NCBI RefSeq assembly: GCF_030269545.1
Contig: NZ_BSTN01000002.1
Span: 62,001 to 126,000 of the forward strand
Source: Actinomadura sp. NBRC 104425
GTDB taxonomy: Bacteria > Actinomycetota > Actinomycetes > Streptosporangiales > Streptosporangiaceae
Direction of reading: 5' to 3'
Length of the DNA: 64,000 nucleotides
The notes beneath the pieces were generated by a model, which made no database searches, was not told the DNA's origin, and saw nothing but the letters and a program-made list of their open reading frames with translations. Both the position numbers and the translations under genes were made by a program. Each line of letters starts with the position of its first letter. Position 1 is the first letter of the stretch. This document shows, one piece after another, positions 25,495 through 33,448 of the stretch.

Positions 25495-27516
25495 ATGGCG
25501 CAACGCGACGGCAGGCATGCGTCTCAAGGCTTCACCTATGCGTCGCCGCGGACGGCATACGTGTCTCCGCACGAGACCTCTGCGAATGCGCAGGAAGACG
25601 CGTACGCACAGGCGGAGGCGTACGCGCGCTTCTGGGATGACCAGCCGGGCGGCCGCCGGCGGTCCCGGAACCGGCGGCAGCGGCAGGGGACGCGCCCGCA
25701 GCGTTCCCGCTCGTCCGGGGCGGCCGAGGAGTGGCTGTTCGGCGGGCGCCCACCGGACGAGCCGCCCCCCGGGCGACTGCCCGGACCGTCCTTCACCGAA
25801 CCGCCGCCCGAGCTTCCCCGGCGGCGCTCCACCCGGCGCTCCGAGCCGCCCGGCCGCGACCGGAGCGCCTTGGCGCGTCCCCTCAGCGAACGGCGCTCTC
25901 CCGAACAGCACCCCAGCGCGCGCTTCACGGCCGGCGGCCCCTTCCCCGCGTCCGCGGGCCCGGCCCTGGGAGCAGCCCCGTACCCGGACCTCACCGCCAC
26001 GGCCCCCGACCTGGGCTACGACCCGCGCGACCTCCCGCCGCGCCCCCGCACGCTCGCGGCCGAGGGGCGCCCGCCCGCCCGGACGGCACGCGAGCGGGCG
26101 GACGGGCACCGGCGGCGCGGCGGCAAGCAGCGGCGGGGCGCGAAGGCCGCGCGGACCCCGGACCGGCCGCGGCGGCGGGACGACGGCGCCCCGGCGGCGC
26201 CGCGCCCGCGGATCAAGTTCGGCCAGACCGACCGGCTGAGCGCGGGCGCGCTGACGCTGTCCATCGTCGTCGGCCTGGCGCTGCTCGCGGTCGTGGAACG
26301 CGCCGTCCTGGAGGGCGGCCCCATCGGCACGCCGCAGCAGGCCGGCTCCGCGGGCGCGCTGCCTTCGGCGCGCGACCGGTCGGCCGCGCCGCAGCGCAGC
26401 GCGTCCCCGGCGCGCCCCGCGCAGAACCCCAGCGCGTCCACGCCGACCGCGCCCGACGTGGGGGCGCTGACCGCGCAGGTCCGCCGCGTCACCCTGCTGC
26501 AGCGCGGCCCGGCGGCCCGGGAGGCGTACGGGGCCGAGCCCGCCGGGCAGCCCGTCGTCGCGACCATCCGGATGAGCGCCGACCGCACCTGGGCGTTCGG
26601 CACCACCGCACTGCCGGTGCCGGCCACCCGCTCGGCGATGCCCGAGGTGGCGTTCTTCGTGGCGCGCTGGTCGCTGGGCCGCTGGCAGACCGCGCTGTCG
26701 GGCTCCGGCGCGTTCGCCGCGCAGCTCGGCCGGGTGCCCGCCGGGCTGATGTCGGCGGACGAGGCCGCGGCGCTGGCCCGCTTCAGCTCCGTCACCGCCC
26801 AGCAGGCCGCCATCGCGACCAACGGGTCCCGCGCCGCGGACCGGCTCATGCTGCCCTGGAAGATCGGCGAGATCTGGTCGATGGGCACGGCCGCCGAGAG
26901 CGGGGCGCAGCCGGGCCGGCCGCTCGGCACCCTGGCGTTCTCCGGCGGGGACGGGCGGGTGCTGGCCGCGGGCGACGGCCGGTTCTACCGCATCTGCCGC
27001 GACGGGGCGGGCAATGCGCTGGTCATGGTGCTGCACAACAGCGGCCTGGCCAGCGTCTACTACCGGATGCGCAACGTCGCCGCGCTGCGGGACGGCAGCG
27101 TGGTCAAGCGCGGCGACCCGCTCGGACGGACCGGTACGGCGCGGCCCTGCGGCGGTGCGCCCGCTCCGCGCGCCGAAGTGCAGTTCGGCCTGCGCCGCGG
27201 CGCCGAAGGGGTGCCGCTGGAGGGCGCGCGGATCGGCGGCTGGACGTTCCGCGAGCAGGCCGACCCGTTGCTGGGGTTCGCCCAGCGCGGGGCGATGCAG
27301 GTGCTTCCCGGCGGGCTGCTGGCCAACCTCGGGCCGGTCGCACCCGCCGACGACTCCGCGTCCACGGGCCAGGGCGGCGACGAGGCGCCCGGACGCGGCA
27401 ACGGCAACGCGAACGGCGACGGCAACGGCGGGGGCAACGATGCCGGAGCCGAACAGGAAAACTCCGCGCCTCCCGCAACACCGGATAGGAGTTCGACCAG
27501 TGAAGATCCGCAGTAG
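25495..27516 (+). CDS. membrane protein with degenerate LytM/M23-like domain
   Basis: 673-aa single-pass protein. A long disordered, Arg/Pro-rich cytosolic region (about 1-245) precedes one helix (LSIVVGLALLAVVERAVL, about 257-275). The outside part contains a LytM-like beta domain near the C-terminus (RVLAAGDGRFYRICRDG, VLHNSGLASVYYRM, GDPLGRTG). The zinc ligands expected at H-x(n)-D and HxH are replaced: YYRM where YxHL is usual and RAEVQFGL where HLHFE is usual. It is probably non-enzymatic, like EnvC/NlpD activators. A Gly/Asn/Ala tail follows. AGGAGAGGGGC precedes ATG. The end overlaps the cytochrome b gene by 17 bp, so the two are an operon. Confidence 0.72.
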   Translation: MAQRDGRHASQGFTYASPRTAYVSPHETSANAQEDAYAQAEAYARFWDDQPGGRRRSRNRRQRQGTRPQRSRSSGAAEEWLFGGRPPDEPPPGRLPGPSFTEPPPELPRRRSTRRSEPPGRDRSALARPLSERRSPEQHPSARFTAGGPFPASAGPALGAAPYPDLTATAPDLGYDPRDLPPRPRTLAAEGRPPARTARERADGHRRRGGKQRRGAKAARTPDRPRRRDDGAPAAPRPRIKFGQTDRLSAGALTLSIVVGLALLAVVERAVLEGGPIGTPQQAGSAGALPSARDRSAAPQRSASPARPAQNPSASTPTAPDVGALTAQVRRVTLLQRGPAAREAYGAEPAGQPVVATIRMSADRTWAFGTTALPVPATRSAMPEVAFFVARWSLGRWQTALSGSGAFAAQLGRVPAGLMSADEAAALARFSSVTAQQAAIATNGSRAADRLMLPWKIGEIWSMGTAAESGAQPGRPLGTLAFSGGDGRVLAAGDGRFYRICRDGAGNALVMVLHNSGLASVYYRMRNVAALRDGSVVKRGDPLGRTGTARPCGGAPAPRAEVQFGLRRGAEGVPLEGARIGGWTFREQADPLLGFAQRGAMQVLPGGLLANLGPVAPADDSASTGQGGDEAPGRGNGNANGDGNGGGNDAGAEQENSAPPATPDRSSTSEDPQ

Positions 27517-28264
27517 CGACGAGCCCGTCCTGCCGTCCTGGGCGCTGTGGGCCATCGCGCTCGCCTCGGTACTGGTGCTGGTGGGAGCGGCCACCCCGCC
27601 GGGCGCCGCCGCGGCCGGCAAGGTGCAGGCGTTCCTGAACTACTACGTGGGCGTGTTCACGCTGCTGACGCTGACCGCCGCCGTGGTCACCGGCCTGCTG
27701 GCCACCGACCGGTTCATCCTGCACATCCGGCACCGGGTGCTCATCCAGGGCGTGCACCGGGCCGCGTCCCTGCTGTCGGTGACGTGCGTGATCGCGCACT
27801 TCACCGTCAAGGTGCTCGGCGGGCTGGCCTCCCCGATGCAGATCGTGGTGCCCACCTTCGGCCCGATCGGGCTCGGCACCCTGGCCATGGAGATGATGAT
27901 GTTCCTCGGGCTGACCGGGGTGCTGCGCGTCCGGTTCGCCTTCCGCGGCGGCGCGCCGTGGGTGTGGCGGTCCATGCACGCGATCGCCTACGTCGCCTGG
28001 CCGCTGGCCCTGGTGCACGGGCTCACCGCCGGGCGCGCCGCGGCGAACTGGGTGAACCTCAGCTACATCATGTGCGCGGGCGCGGTCTTCCTGGCCCTGG
28101 TCACGCGGCTGTTCGCGGCGGGCAAGCCGCGCGAGATCCGCTACGTCGGCCAGGGCATGACCGACCCGTCCACCGTGGCGCCGCGCACCGTCGTCCAGGC
28201 GCCCGGCGCGGCCGACCCGCTGCCGGCGTCGCGGGCGGGCGGCGGAGGTGAGGCGGTGCGATGA
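27500..28264 (+). CDS. four-histidine cytochrome b / ferric-reductase-like membrane protein
   Basis: 254-aa protein with about five to six helices. Paired histidines lie in successive helices: GVHRAASLLSVTCVIAHFTVK and SMHAIAYVAWPLALVHGLTAG. This is the bis-His, two-haem layout of ferric reductase-like/cytochrome b561-type electron carriers. No FAD/NADPH domain is attached; the next gene supplies an NADH/FMN/Fe-S protein and overlaps by 4 bp. GTG 27500 has AGGAGTT upstream. The predicted role is to pass electrons across the membrane from the NuoF-like protein. The final acceptor is unknown. Cytosolic Pro/Ala tail of about 50 residues. Confidence 0.78.
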   Translation: MKIRSSDEPVLPSWALWAIALASVLVLVGAATPPGAAAAGKVQAFLNYYVGVFTLLTLTAAVVTGLLATDRFILHIRHRVLIQGVHRAASLLSVTCVIAHFTVKVLGGLASPMQIVVPTFGPIGLGTLAMEMMMFLGLTGVLRVRFAFRGGAPWVWRSMHAIAYVAWPLALVHGLTAGRAAANWVNLSYIMCAGAVFLALVTRLFAAGKPREIRYVGQGMTDPSTVAPRTVVQAPGAADPLPASRAGGGGEAVR

Positions 28265-29754
28265 CGTCCACCTCCGCGATCACCGTCGGCAACATCGGCG
28301 GGCCCCGGCTGACGCTCGGCTTCGACCGCTTCGAGCGCCTGGACCTCAACCGGCACCTGGCCGTGCACGGCAAGCTGCACACGCCGATGCTGGAGGACCT
28401 GGTCAAGATGTGCGAGCAGGTCGACCTGCGCGGCCGCGGCGGCGCCGGCTTCCCGTTCGCCCGCAAGATCATGGCGGTGGCGGCGCGGATCCGGTACCCG
28501 TCGGCCGACCAGACCGACCTGCTGCCCGGCGAGGAGCGCGACGACCGCCGCGACAGCGAGGACGCGGTGGTCGTGGTCAACGGCGCCGAGGGCGAGCCCG
28601 CCAGCTACAAGGACAAGGTGCTGCTCACCCGGGCCCCGCACCTGGTGCTGGACGGGGCCGAGATCGCCGCCACCGCGCTCGGCACCCGGCGCATCGTGGT
28701 GGCCGTGGAGAGCGAGGAGGCCGCCCGGTCGATCCGCGCCGCCATCACCGAGCGGCGCATGCCCGCCCGGGTGGTGCTGCTGGCCGAGCGGTTCATCTCC
28801 GGCCAGGCCGGCGCGGTCATCAACGCCATCAACGGCGAGATGCCGGTGCCGCCGACCCGCAAGGTCCGCGCCGCCGAACGCGGCGTGGACGGCTGCCCCA
28901 CCCTGCTGTCCAACACCGAGACGTTCGCTCAGCTGGCGGTGCTGACCTCGCTGGGCCCCGACCTGTACGCCTCGGCCGGCACCGAGGACGAGCCCGGCAC
29001 GACGCTGCTGACCATCGGGGGCACCAAGGTCGTCGAGGCGCCGCTCGGCACCCCGCTGCGGACCGTCCTGGACTACTGCGACGTCCCGCCCGGTCCGGCC
29101 GTGCTCGTCGGCGGCTACCACGGCCTGTGGCTGGACCAGCAGAAGGTGAACATGGCGGTGCTGTCCCGCAAGGGGATGCGCAAGGTCGGCGGGACGGTCG
29201 GTGCGGGCATCATCGTGCCGCTCACCGAGGGGACGTGCCCGCTCGGAGAGGTCACCCGCATCGTGTCGTACCTGGCGCGCGACTCGGCGGGGCAGTGCGG
29301 CCCGTGCCGGCTCGGCCTGCCGGAGATCGTGCGCACGCTGAACGCGCTGAAGTCCGGGGCCGCCATCCCCGACGACGTGCGGCGGGCCGCCGGGATCGGG
29401 CGGGGCCGCGGCGCCTGCACGCACCCCGACGGCACCGCCAAGTTCGTCGTGTCGGCGCTCGACGCCTTCGCCGCCGACATCGAGATGCACATGCGCGGCG
29501 GCGACTGCGGCATGAAGACGTTCGGCGTGCTGCCGCTGCCCGTGCCCAAGGGCTCCGAGGGCAGGGTCGCCATCGACTGGGGGCGCTGCGACGGGCACGG
29601 CCTGTGCGCGTACCTGCTGCCGGAGTTGATCCAGCTCGACCGCTACGGGTTCCCGCAGGTGCTGGGCACCGAGATCCCGTCCTGGATGGAGCGCGACGTG
29701 CAGCGCGCCATCGCGATGTGCCCCGCCCTGGCCCTGCGGGTGAGCCCGGCGTGA
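28261..29754 (+). CDS. NuoF-like NADH dehydrogenase fused to single-cluster ferredoxin
   Basis: 497-aa soluble flavoprotein. The NADH/FMN Gly-rich loop is DLRGRGGAGFPFARK (about 55-70), then VVNGAEGEPASYKDK. The SLBB-like middle and the N3-type [4Fe-4S] site follow: SAGQCGPCRLGL with a later GACTHPDG Cys. The last 70 residues are a ferredoxin domain (DWGRCDGHGLCAYLLPE ... AMCPALAL) whose three Cys suggest a [3Fe-4S] cluster, as in actinobacterial P450 ferredoxins. It is not in a nuo operon; it is coupled to the cytochrome b gene by an ATGA overlap. Together they look like an NADH-to-membrane electron-transfer module. A hairpin follows the stop. Confidence 0.82.
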   Translation: MTSTSAITVGNIGGPRLTLGFDRFERLDLNRHLAVHGKLHTPMLEDLVKMCEQVDLRGRGGAGFPFARKIMAVAARIRYPSADQTDLLPGEERDDRRDSEDAVVVVNGAEGEPASYKDKVLLTRAPHLVLDGAEIAATALGTRRIVVAVESEEAARSIRAAITERRMPARVVLLAERFISGQAGAVINAINGEMPVPPTRKVRAAERGVDGCPTLLSNTETFAQLAVLTSLGPDLYASAGTEDEPGTTLLTIGGTKVVEAPLGTPLRTVLDYCDVPPGPAVLVGGYHGLWLDQQKVNMAVLSRKGMRKVGGTVGAGIIVPLTEGTCPLGEVTRIVSYLARDSAGQCGPCRLGLPEIVRTLNALKSGAAIPDDVRRAAGIGRGRGACTHPDGTAKFVVSALDAFAADIEMHMRGGDCGMKTFGVLPLPVPKGSEGRVAIDWGRCDGHGLCAYLLPELIQLDRYGFPQVLGTEIPSWMERDVQRAIAMCPALALRVSPA

Positions 29755-29760
29755 CCGGCG

Positions 29761-29800
29761 GCGGGCGGCCCGGCCGAGCGGCCGGCGCCGGGCCGCCCGC
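29761..29800 (+). terminator. hairpin after NuoF-like gene
   Basis: 14-bp perfect GC stem (29761-29774 with 29787-29800), starting 7 bp after the stop of the NuoF-ferredoxin gene. No U-tract. The remaining 200 bp to the DUF4142 gene hold no gene and should contain its promoter. Confidence 0.65.
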
Positions 29801-30014
29801 CGGCCCCGCGCCACCGCGTGCCGGCACCGCGGTGACACCGCCCTGCGGAAAGCGCGCCGCGACCGGCGCGCGCGTTCGGCGCTGCCTGCGAAAAGACCCG
29901 GAGAAAACGCGGGAAAAGGGGAGCGGAATGAACCGGAGAACCGTTCCGCCGCGTATCAACCGGCGACCTCCGTCGGATCGGCCGACGCGATCGAAGAAAG
30001 GGGCATGATATCGC

Positions 30015-30659
30015 GTGGGGAAAACTTATGGAGCGGCGGAGATACGTGCGCTGCGGCGTTTCGGGCGCAGCCAGATTCTCCTGGTCGCGGTCGCGGTCGT
30101 CGCGGTGGGGGCGGCGCTGTTCGTCGTGCTCAGCCCGCCGGGCGGGTCGGCGGCCAGCGGGGCGTCCGCGCTCACCGGGAGCACGACCGACACCCGCTGG
30201 GGGCCGCTGAGCCCGCGCGACCGCGACCTGCTGGTCAAGGTCCGCCTGGCCGGGCTGTGGGAGGGTCCCGCGGGCCAGATGGCCCAGCAGCGGGCGGGCA
30301 GCGCGCGGGTCAAGGAGGTCGGCCAGATGATCGCCGAGCAGCACGCGCAACTGGACGCCGACACCCGCACCACCGCCCAGCGGCTGGGCGTGATGCTGCC
30401 CAGCCAGCCCAGCTCCGACCAGCAGGGCTGGCTGCGGGAGATGTCCAGGGCGACCGGCGCCGATTTCGACCGGACGTTCGTGCTGCGGCTGCGCACCGCG
30501 CACGGAAAGGTCTTCCCGGTGATCGCTCAGGTCCGTTCCGAGAGCCGCAACACCGAAATGCGCGCCTTCGCCGAACGCGCGCTGCGCTATGTCAACACCC
30601 ATATGACCTTGCTGGAGAGCACGGGTCTGGCCACACAGGAGTCCCTCGTTTCCAAGTAG
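30015..30659 (+). CDS. DUF4142 membrane-anchored protein
   Basis: 214 aa. Single helix near the N-terminus (ILLVAVAVVAVGAALFVVL, about 22-40), then a ferritin-like helical DUF4142 domain (LSPRDRDLLVKVRLAGLWEGPAGQMAQQRAGSARVKEVG in two helices, ending RALRYVNTHMTLLESTGL). Members are periplasmic or secreted and poorly characterised. GTG 30015 follows AAAGGGG. The DUF1996 gene begins 31 bp downstream, so the two are probably co-transcribed. Confidence 0.78.
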   Translation: MGKTYGAAEIRALRRFGRSQILLVAVAVVAVGAALFVVLSPPGGSAASGASALTGSTTDTRWGPLSPRDRDLLVKVRLAGLWEGPAGQMAQQRAGSARVKEVGQMIAEQHAQLDADTRTTAQRLGVMLPSQPSSDQQGWLREMSRATGADFDRTFVLRLRTAHGKVFPVIAQVRSESRNTEMRAFAERALRYVNTHMTLLESTGLATQESLVSK

Positions 30660-30690
30660 GTCCCCGACCCCGCTTCCAAGGGAGATCTCA

Positions 30691-31947
30691 ATGCGCAAGA
30701 AGAAAGGCATCGCCGTGGCCGTACCGGCCGCCCTGCTGGTGGCCGCCTCGGTCGCCCAGCCCGCGGCCTGGGCGGCGCCCGCCGAACCGCTCGCCGCGGC
30801 CGCGGCCGGCGGCCCCAGAAACGGCCAGGGGAACGGCGACGCCGGACGCGGCGGCCAGGACGGCCGGCAGCAGAACGGCCAGGACCAGAACAGCCAGAAC
30901 CAGAACGGCCAGAACCAGGGAGGCGAGAACCAAGGCCAAGACCAGGGGCAGGACCAGAACCAAAACCAGAACCAGAACCAGGATCAGAACCAGGGCCAGA
31001 ACCAGGACCAGGACCAGGATCAGAACCAAGGGCAGGGCCAGAACCAAGGGCAGCAGCAGGGCGTCGTCCCGGGCCCGGACGCCGACGACTTCGCCCCGAT
31101 CGCGCAGGCCCCGCGGCGCAACCAGCCGCGCATCGGACGCAACGGCTCGCGCGGGACGTTCGTGTCGCGCTGCGGAACCAACCAGAACAACCACCACAAC
31201 CCCGACAACTTCATCGTGGCGCCCGGTGTGCAGAACGGCGCCCAGCACACCCACGACTACGTGGGCAACCTGTCGACCGACGGGCAGTCGACCGACGAGA
31301 GCCTGGCCGCGGCGGGCACCACGTGCGCCCGGGGCGACCAGTCCGCCTACTTCTGGCCCGTGATGCGCGACCGCGCCCAGCAGGACGACTCGCCGACCGC
31401 GGCGCAGAGCACCGCCGACGGCAACCTGGGCAAGATCGTCCTGCCGACGCAGGCGCGGATGGAGTTCCGCGGCAACGCGCGCAGCAAGGTCGTCGCCATG
31501 CCGCGCTTCCTGCGGATCATCACCGGTGACGCCAAGGCGGGCACCAACGGCACCGCCAACGCCCGCGCCCTGTGGACCTGCTCCGGCCAGGAGAACCGCG
31601 CGTTCACCGACAAGTACCCGCTGTGCCCCGGCAACAGCCAGGTGACCCGCATTCTGGAGTTCCCCAGCTGCTGGGACGGCCAGAACACCGACAGCGCCAA
31701 CCACCGCACGCACGTGGTGTTCCCCGACCAGAACGGCGCCTGCCCGGCCGGCACCCGGGCCATCCCGCAGCTGCGCATGACGCTCCGCTACAACCTGCCC
31801 AACCGGGCGGAGGCGTTCGCCGTGGACTCGTTCCCCGAACAGGCCCACGACCCGGTGACCGACCACGCCGACTTCGCCAACGTCATGCCCGACAGCCTGA
31901 TGCGGACCGTCGTCAACTGCATCAACAGCGGACGCAACTGCACCTAG
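30691..31947 (+). CDS. secreted DUF1996 protein with Gln/Asn/Asp-rich linker
   Basis: 418 aa. The signal peptide is MRKKKGIAVAVPAALLVAAS... cut near AWAAPA. Residues about 45-125 are a low-complexity linker of NQ/DQ/GQ pairs. The C-terminal 290 residues are a DUF1996 domain with GTFVSRCGTNQNNHHNPDNF, HTHDYVGN and paired cysteines. DUF1996 occurs in secreted fungal and actinobacterial proteins that may act on polysaccharide; no activity is established to my knowledge. GGGAGAT site before ATG 30691. The flexible polar linker suggests a wall-spanning or tethered form. Confidence 0.8.
   Translation: MRKKKGIAVAVPAALLVAASVAQPAAWAAPAEPLAAAAAGGPRNGQGNGDAGRGGQDGRQQNGQDQNSQNQNGQNQGGENQGQDQGQDQNQNQNQNQDQNQGQNQDQDQDQNQGQGQNQGQQQGVVPGPDADDFAPIAQAPRRNQPRIGRNGSRGTFVSRCGTNQNNHHNPDNFIVAPGVQNGAQHTHDYVGNLSTDGQSTDESLAAAGTTCARGDQSAYFWPVMRDRAQQDDSPTAAQSTADGNLGKIVLPTQARMEFRGNARSKVVAMPRFLRIITGDAKAGTNGTANARALWTCSGQENRAFTDKYPLCPGNSQVTRILEFPSCWDGQNTDSANHRTHVVFPDQNGACPAGTRAIPQLRMTLRYNLPNRAEAFAVDSFPEQAHDPVTDHADFANVMPDSLMRTVVNCINSGRNCT
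30865..31059 (+). repeat. low-complexity CAGAAC/CAGGAC array inside DUF1996 gene
   Basis: About 30 imperfect 6-bp units (CAGAAC, CAGGAC, CAGGGC, CAAGGC) encode the QN/QD/QG linker. Such arrays are prone to length change by slippage. Confidence 0.85.
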
Positions 31948-32070
31948 CGGGCGTCCGCCCTCGGACGCACGGCCGGTGGGGAAAGGCAGACGACTTCCGG
32001 CGCGCCCCCACCGGCCGTGCCCGCGCCGTAGGGGCCCGGGGCGCCGGGGGGCGCGGCGGGCCCGGCCGCC

Positions 32071-32076
32071 TAGGAT
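32071..32076 (+). promoter_or_regulatory. -10 box of SDR gene (leaderless)
   Basis: TAGGAT, 7 nt before ATG 32084; no ribosome site is present between them. Confidence 0.5.
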
Positions 32077-32083
32077 CGGCGGC

Positions 32084-32737
32084 ATGGACGTTGTGATCGC
32101 GGGAGGCCACGGGAAGATCGCACTGCGGCTGGCGCGGCTGCTGGCCGCACGCGGGGACCGGGTGCGGTCCCTGATCCGCAATCCCGACCACGCCGGCGAC
32201 GTGCGGGCCGCGGGCGCCGAACCCGTCGTGTGCGACCTGGAGCACGCGGGCGTGGCGGAGGTCGCCCGGCGCGCCGACGGCGCCGACGCGGTCGTGTTCG
32301 CCGCCGGGGCCGGGCCGGGCAGCGGCGCCGCCCGCAAGGACACCGTCGACCGGGCCGCCTCGGTGCTGATGGCCGACGCGGCCGAGCGCACGGGGATCCG
32401 CCGGTTCGTCCAGATCTCCTCGATGGGGGCGGGGCAGCCGCCGCGTCCGGGCACCGACGAGGTCTGGGCCGCCTATGTCAAGGCCAAGGGGGAGGCCGAG
32501 GACGACCTGCGCGCCCGCGACCTGGACTGGGTGATCCTGCGCCCGGGGCGGCTCACCGACGACCCCGGCACCGGCCGCGTCACCCTGGCCGAGCCGCCGG
32601 TCGGCCGCAGCGACGTCACCCGCGACGACGTCGCCGCCGTGATCGTGGCGCTGCTGGACGCCCCGTCCGTCAGCCGCCGCACCCTGGAGCTGGTGGGCGG
32701 CGACGTCCCCATCGCCGAAGCCGTCGCCGCCCTGTAA
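32084..32737 (+). CDS. NAD(P)-binding atypical SDR (YwnB/BVR-B-like)
   Basis: 217-aa Rossmann-fold protein. The nucleotide-binding loop is VVIAGGHGKIALRLARLLAARG at the extreme N-terminus, followed by SLIRNPDH and FVQISSMGAG. The Tyr-x3-Lys appears as AYVKAKGEAE. Relatives include NAD(P)H-binding epimerase/reductase-like proteins with mostly unknown substrates. Leaderless start inferred from the TAGGAT box. The GNAT gene follows after a separate promoter. Confidence 0.82.
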   Translation: MDVVIAGGHGKIALRLARLLAARGDRVRSLIRNPDHAGDVRAAGAEPVVCDLEHAGVAEVARRADGADAVVFAAGAGPGSGAARKDTVDRAASVLMADAAERTGIRRFVQISSMGAGQPPRPGTDEVWAAYVKAKGEAEDDLRARDLDWVILRPGRLTDDPGTGRVTLAEPPVGRSDVTRDDVAAVIVALLDAPSVSRRTLELVGGDVPIAEAVAAL

Positions 32738-32742
32738 AAGGG

Positions 32743-32772
32743 TTGTGGGAGCGCTCCCAAGCGCTTCATGAT
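32743..32772 (+). promoter_or_regulatory. promoter of GNAT gene with CelR/CebR-type operator
   Basis: TTGTGG (32743-32748), 18-nt spacer, CATGAT (32767-32772), 6 nt before GTG 32779. The perfect palindrome TGGGAGCGCTCCCA at 32746-32759 overlaps the -35 hexamer and spacer. This 14-mer is the known operator of LacI-family cellobiose regulators CelR (Thermobifida) and CebR (Streptomyces). Placement on the promoter argues for real repression. Confidence 0.78.
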
Positions 32773-32778
32773 GGGCCG

Positions 32779-33393
32779 GTGAGCGCTGCACCCGTCATCC
32801 GCCCCTACCGCCCCGGCGACCGCGACGCCGTCTACGACGTCTGCGTGCGCACCGCCCACCTGGGAGGGGACTCGCGGCACATCTACCCCGACCTGGAGCT
32901 GATGCCGAGCATCTTCGCCGGGCCCTACCTGCACCTCGAACCCGACCTGGCCTTCGTGCTGGACGACGGCGAACGCGCGGTCGGCTACATCCTCGGCACC
33001 GCCGACACCGCCGCGTTCGTCAAGGCGTACCGGGCCTCGTGGCTGCCGATGGTGCGGGGCCGCTACCCCGCCCCCGACGGGCCGCCGGCGACGCCCGGCG
33101 ACGAAATGATCGCGCTGATGCACGACCCCGAGCGCATGCTGGTGCCCGGGCTGGAGGATTATCCGGCCCACCTGCACATCGACCTGCTGCCCGGGCACCA
33201 GCGGCGGGGGCACGGCCGCGCCCTGATGCGCGCCTTCCTGGACGCGCTGCGGCGCAGGGGCGTCCCGGCCGTCCACCTGGGCATGGTCACGGCCAACACC
33301 GCGGCGCGCGCCTTCTACGACCGGCTGGGGTTCCACGAGATCCCGGTCGCCGACCCGGGGCCGCTCACCTATCTCGGCCGCGGCACCGACTGA
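32779..33393 (+). CDS. GNAT-family N-acetyltransferase
   Basis: 204 aa. The acetyl-CoA loop is LLPGHQRRGHGRALM (about residues 135-149), preceded by HLHIDL and followed by VHLGMVTANTAARAFYDRLGFHEI, a complete GNAT core. A PDLELMPSIFAGPYLHLEPD segment resembles sugar- or glucosaminidase-associated GNATs, but the acceptor is not identifiable. Its promoter carries a CelR/CebR operator, so expression may follow cello-oligosaccharide supply. GTG start, probably leaderless. Confidence 0.82.
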   Translation: MSAAPVIRPYRPGDRDAVYDVCVRTAHLGGDSRHIYPDLELMPSIFAGPYLHLEPDLAFVLDDGERAVGYILGTADTAAFVKAYRASWLPMVRGRYPAPDGPPATPGDEMIALMHDPERMLVPGLEDYPAHLHIDLLPGHQRRGHGRALMRAFLDALRRRGVPAVHLGMVTANTAARAFYDRLGFHEIPVADPGPLTYLGRGTD

Positions 33394-33448
33394 CCGGGCC
33401 CCGGCCGACCGATCGCGCCCGCTCAGTCGGCGCGCTCAGCCGGTGTGC

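Noticed and set aside
30865..31059. Hexamer array as a CRISPR or regulatory repeat
   Set aside because: The units are in frame and encode Gln-rich linker residues; there are no spacers.
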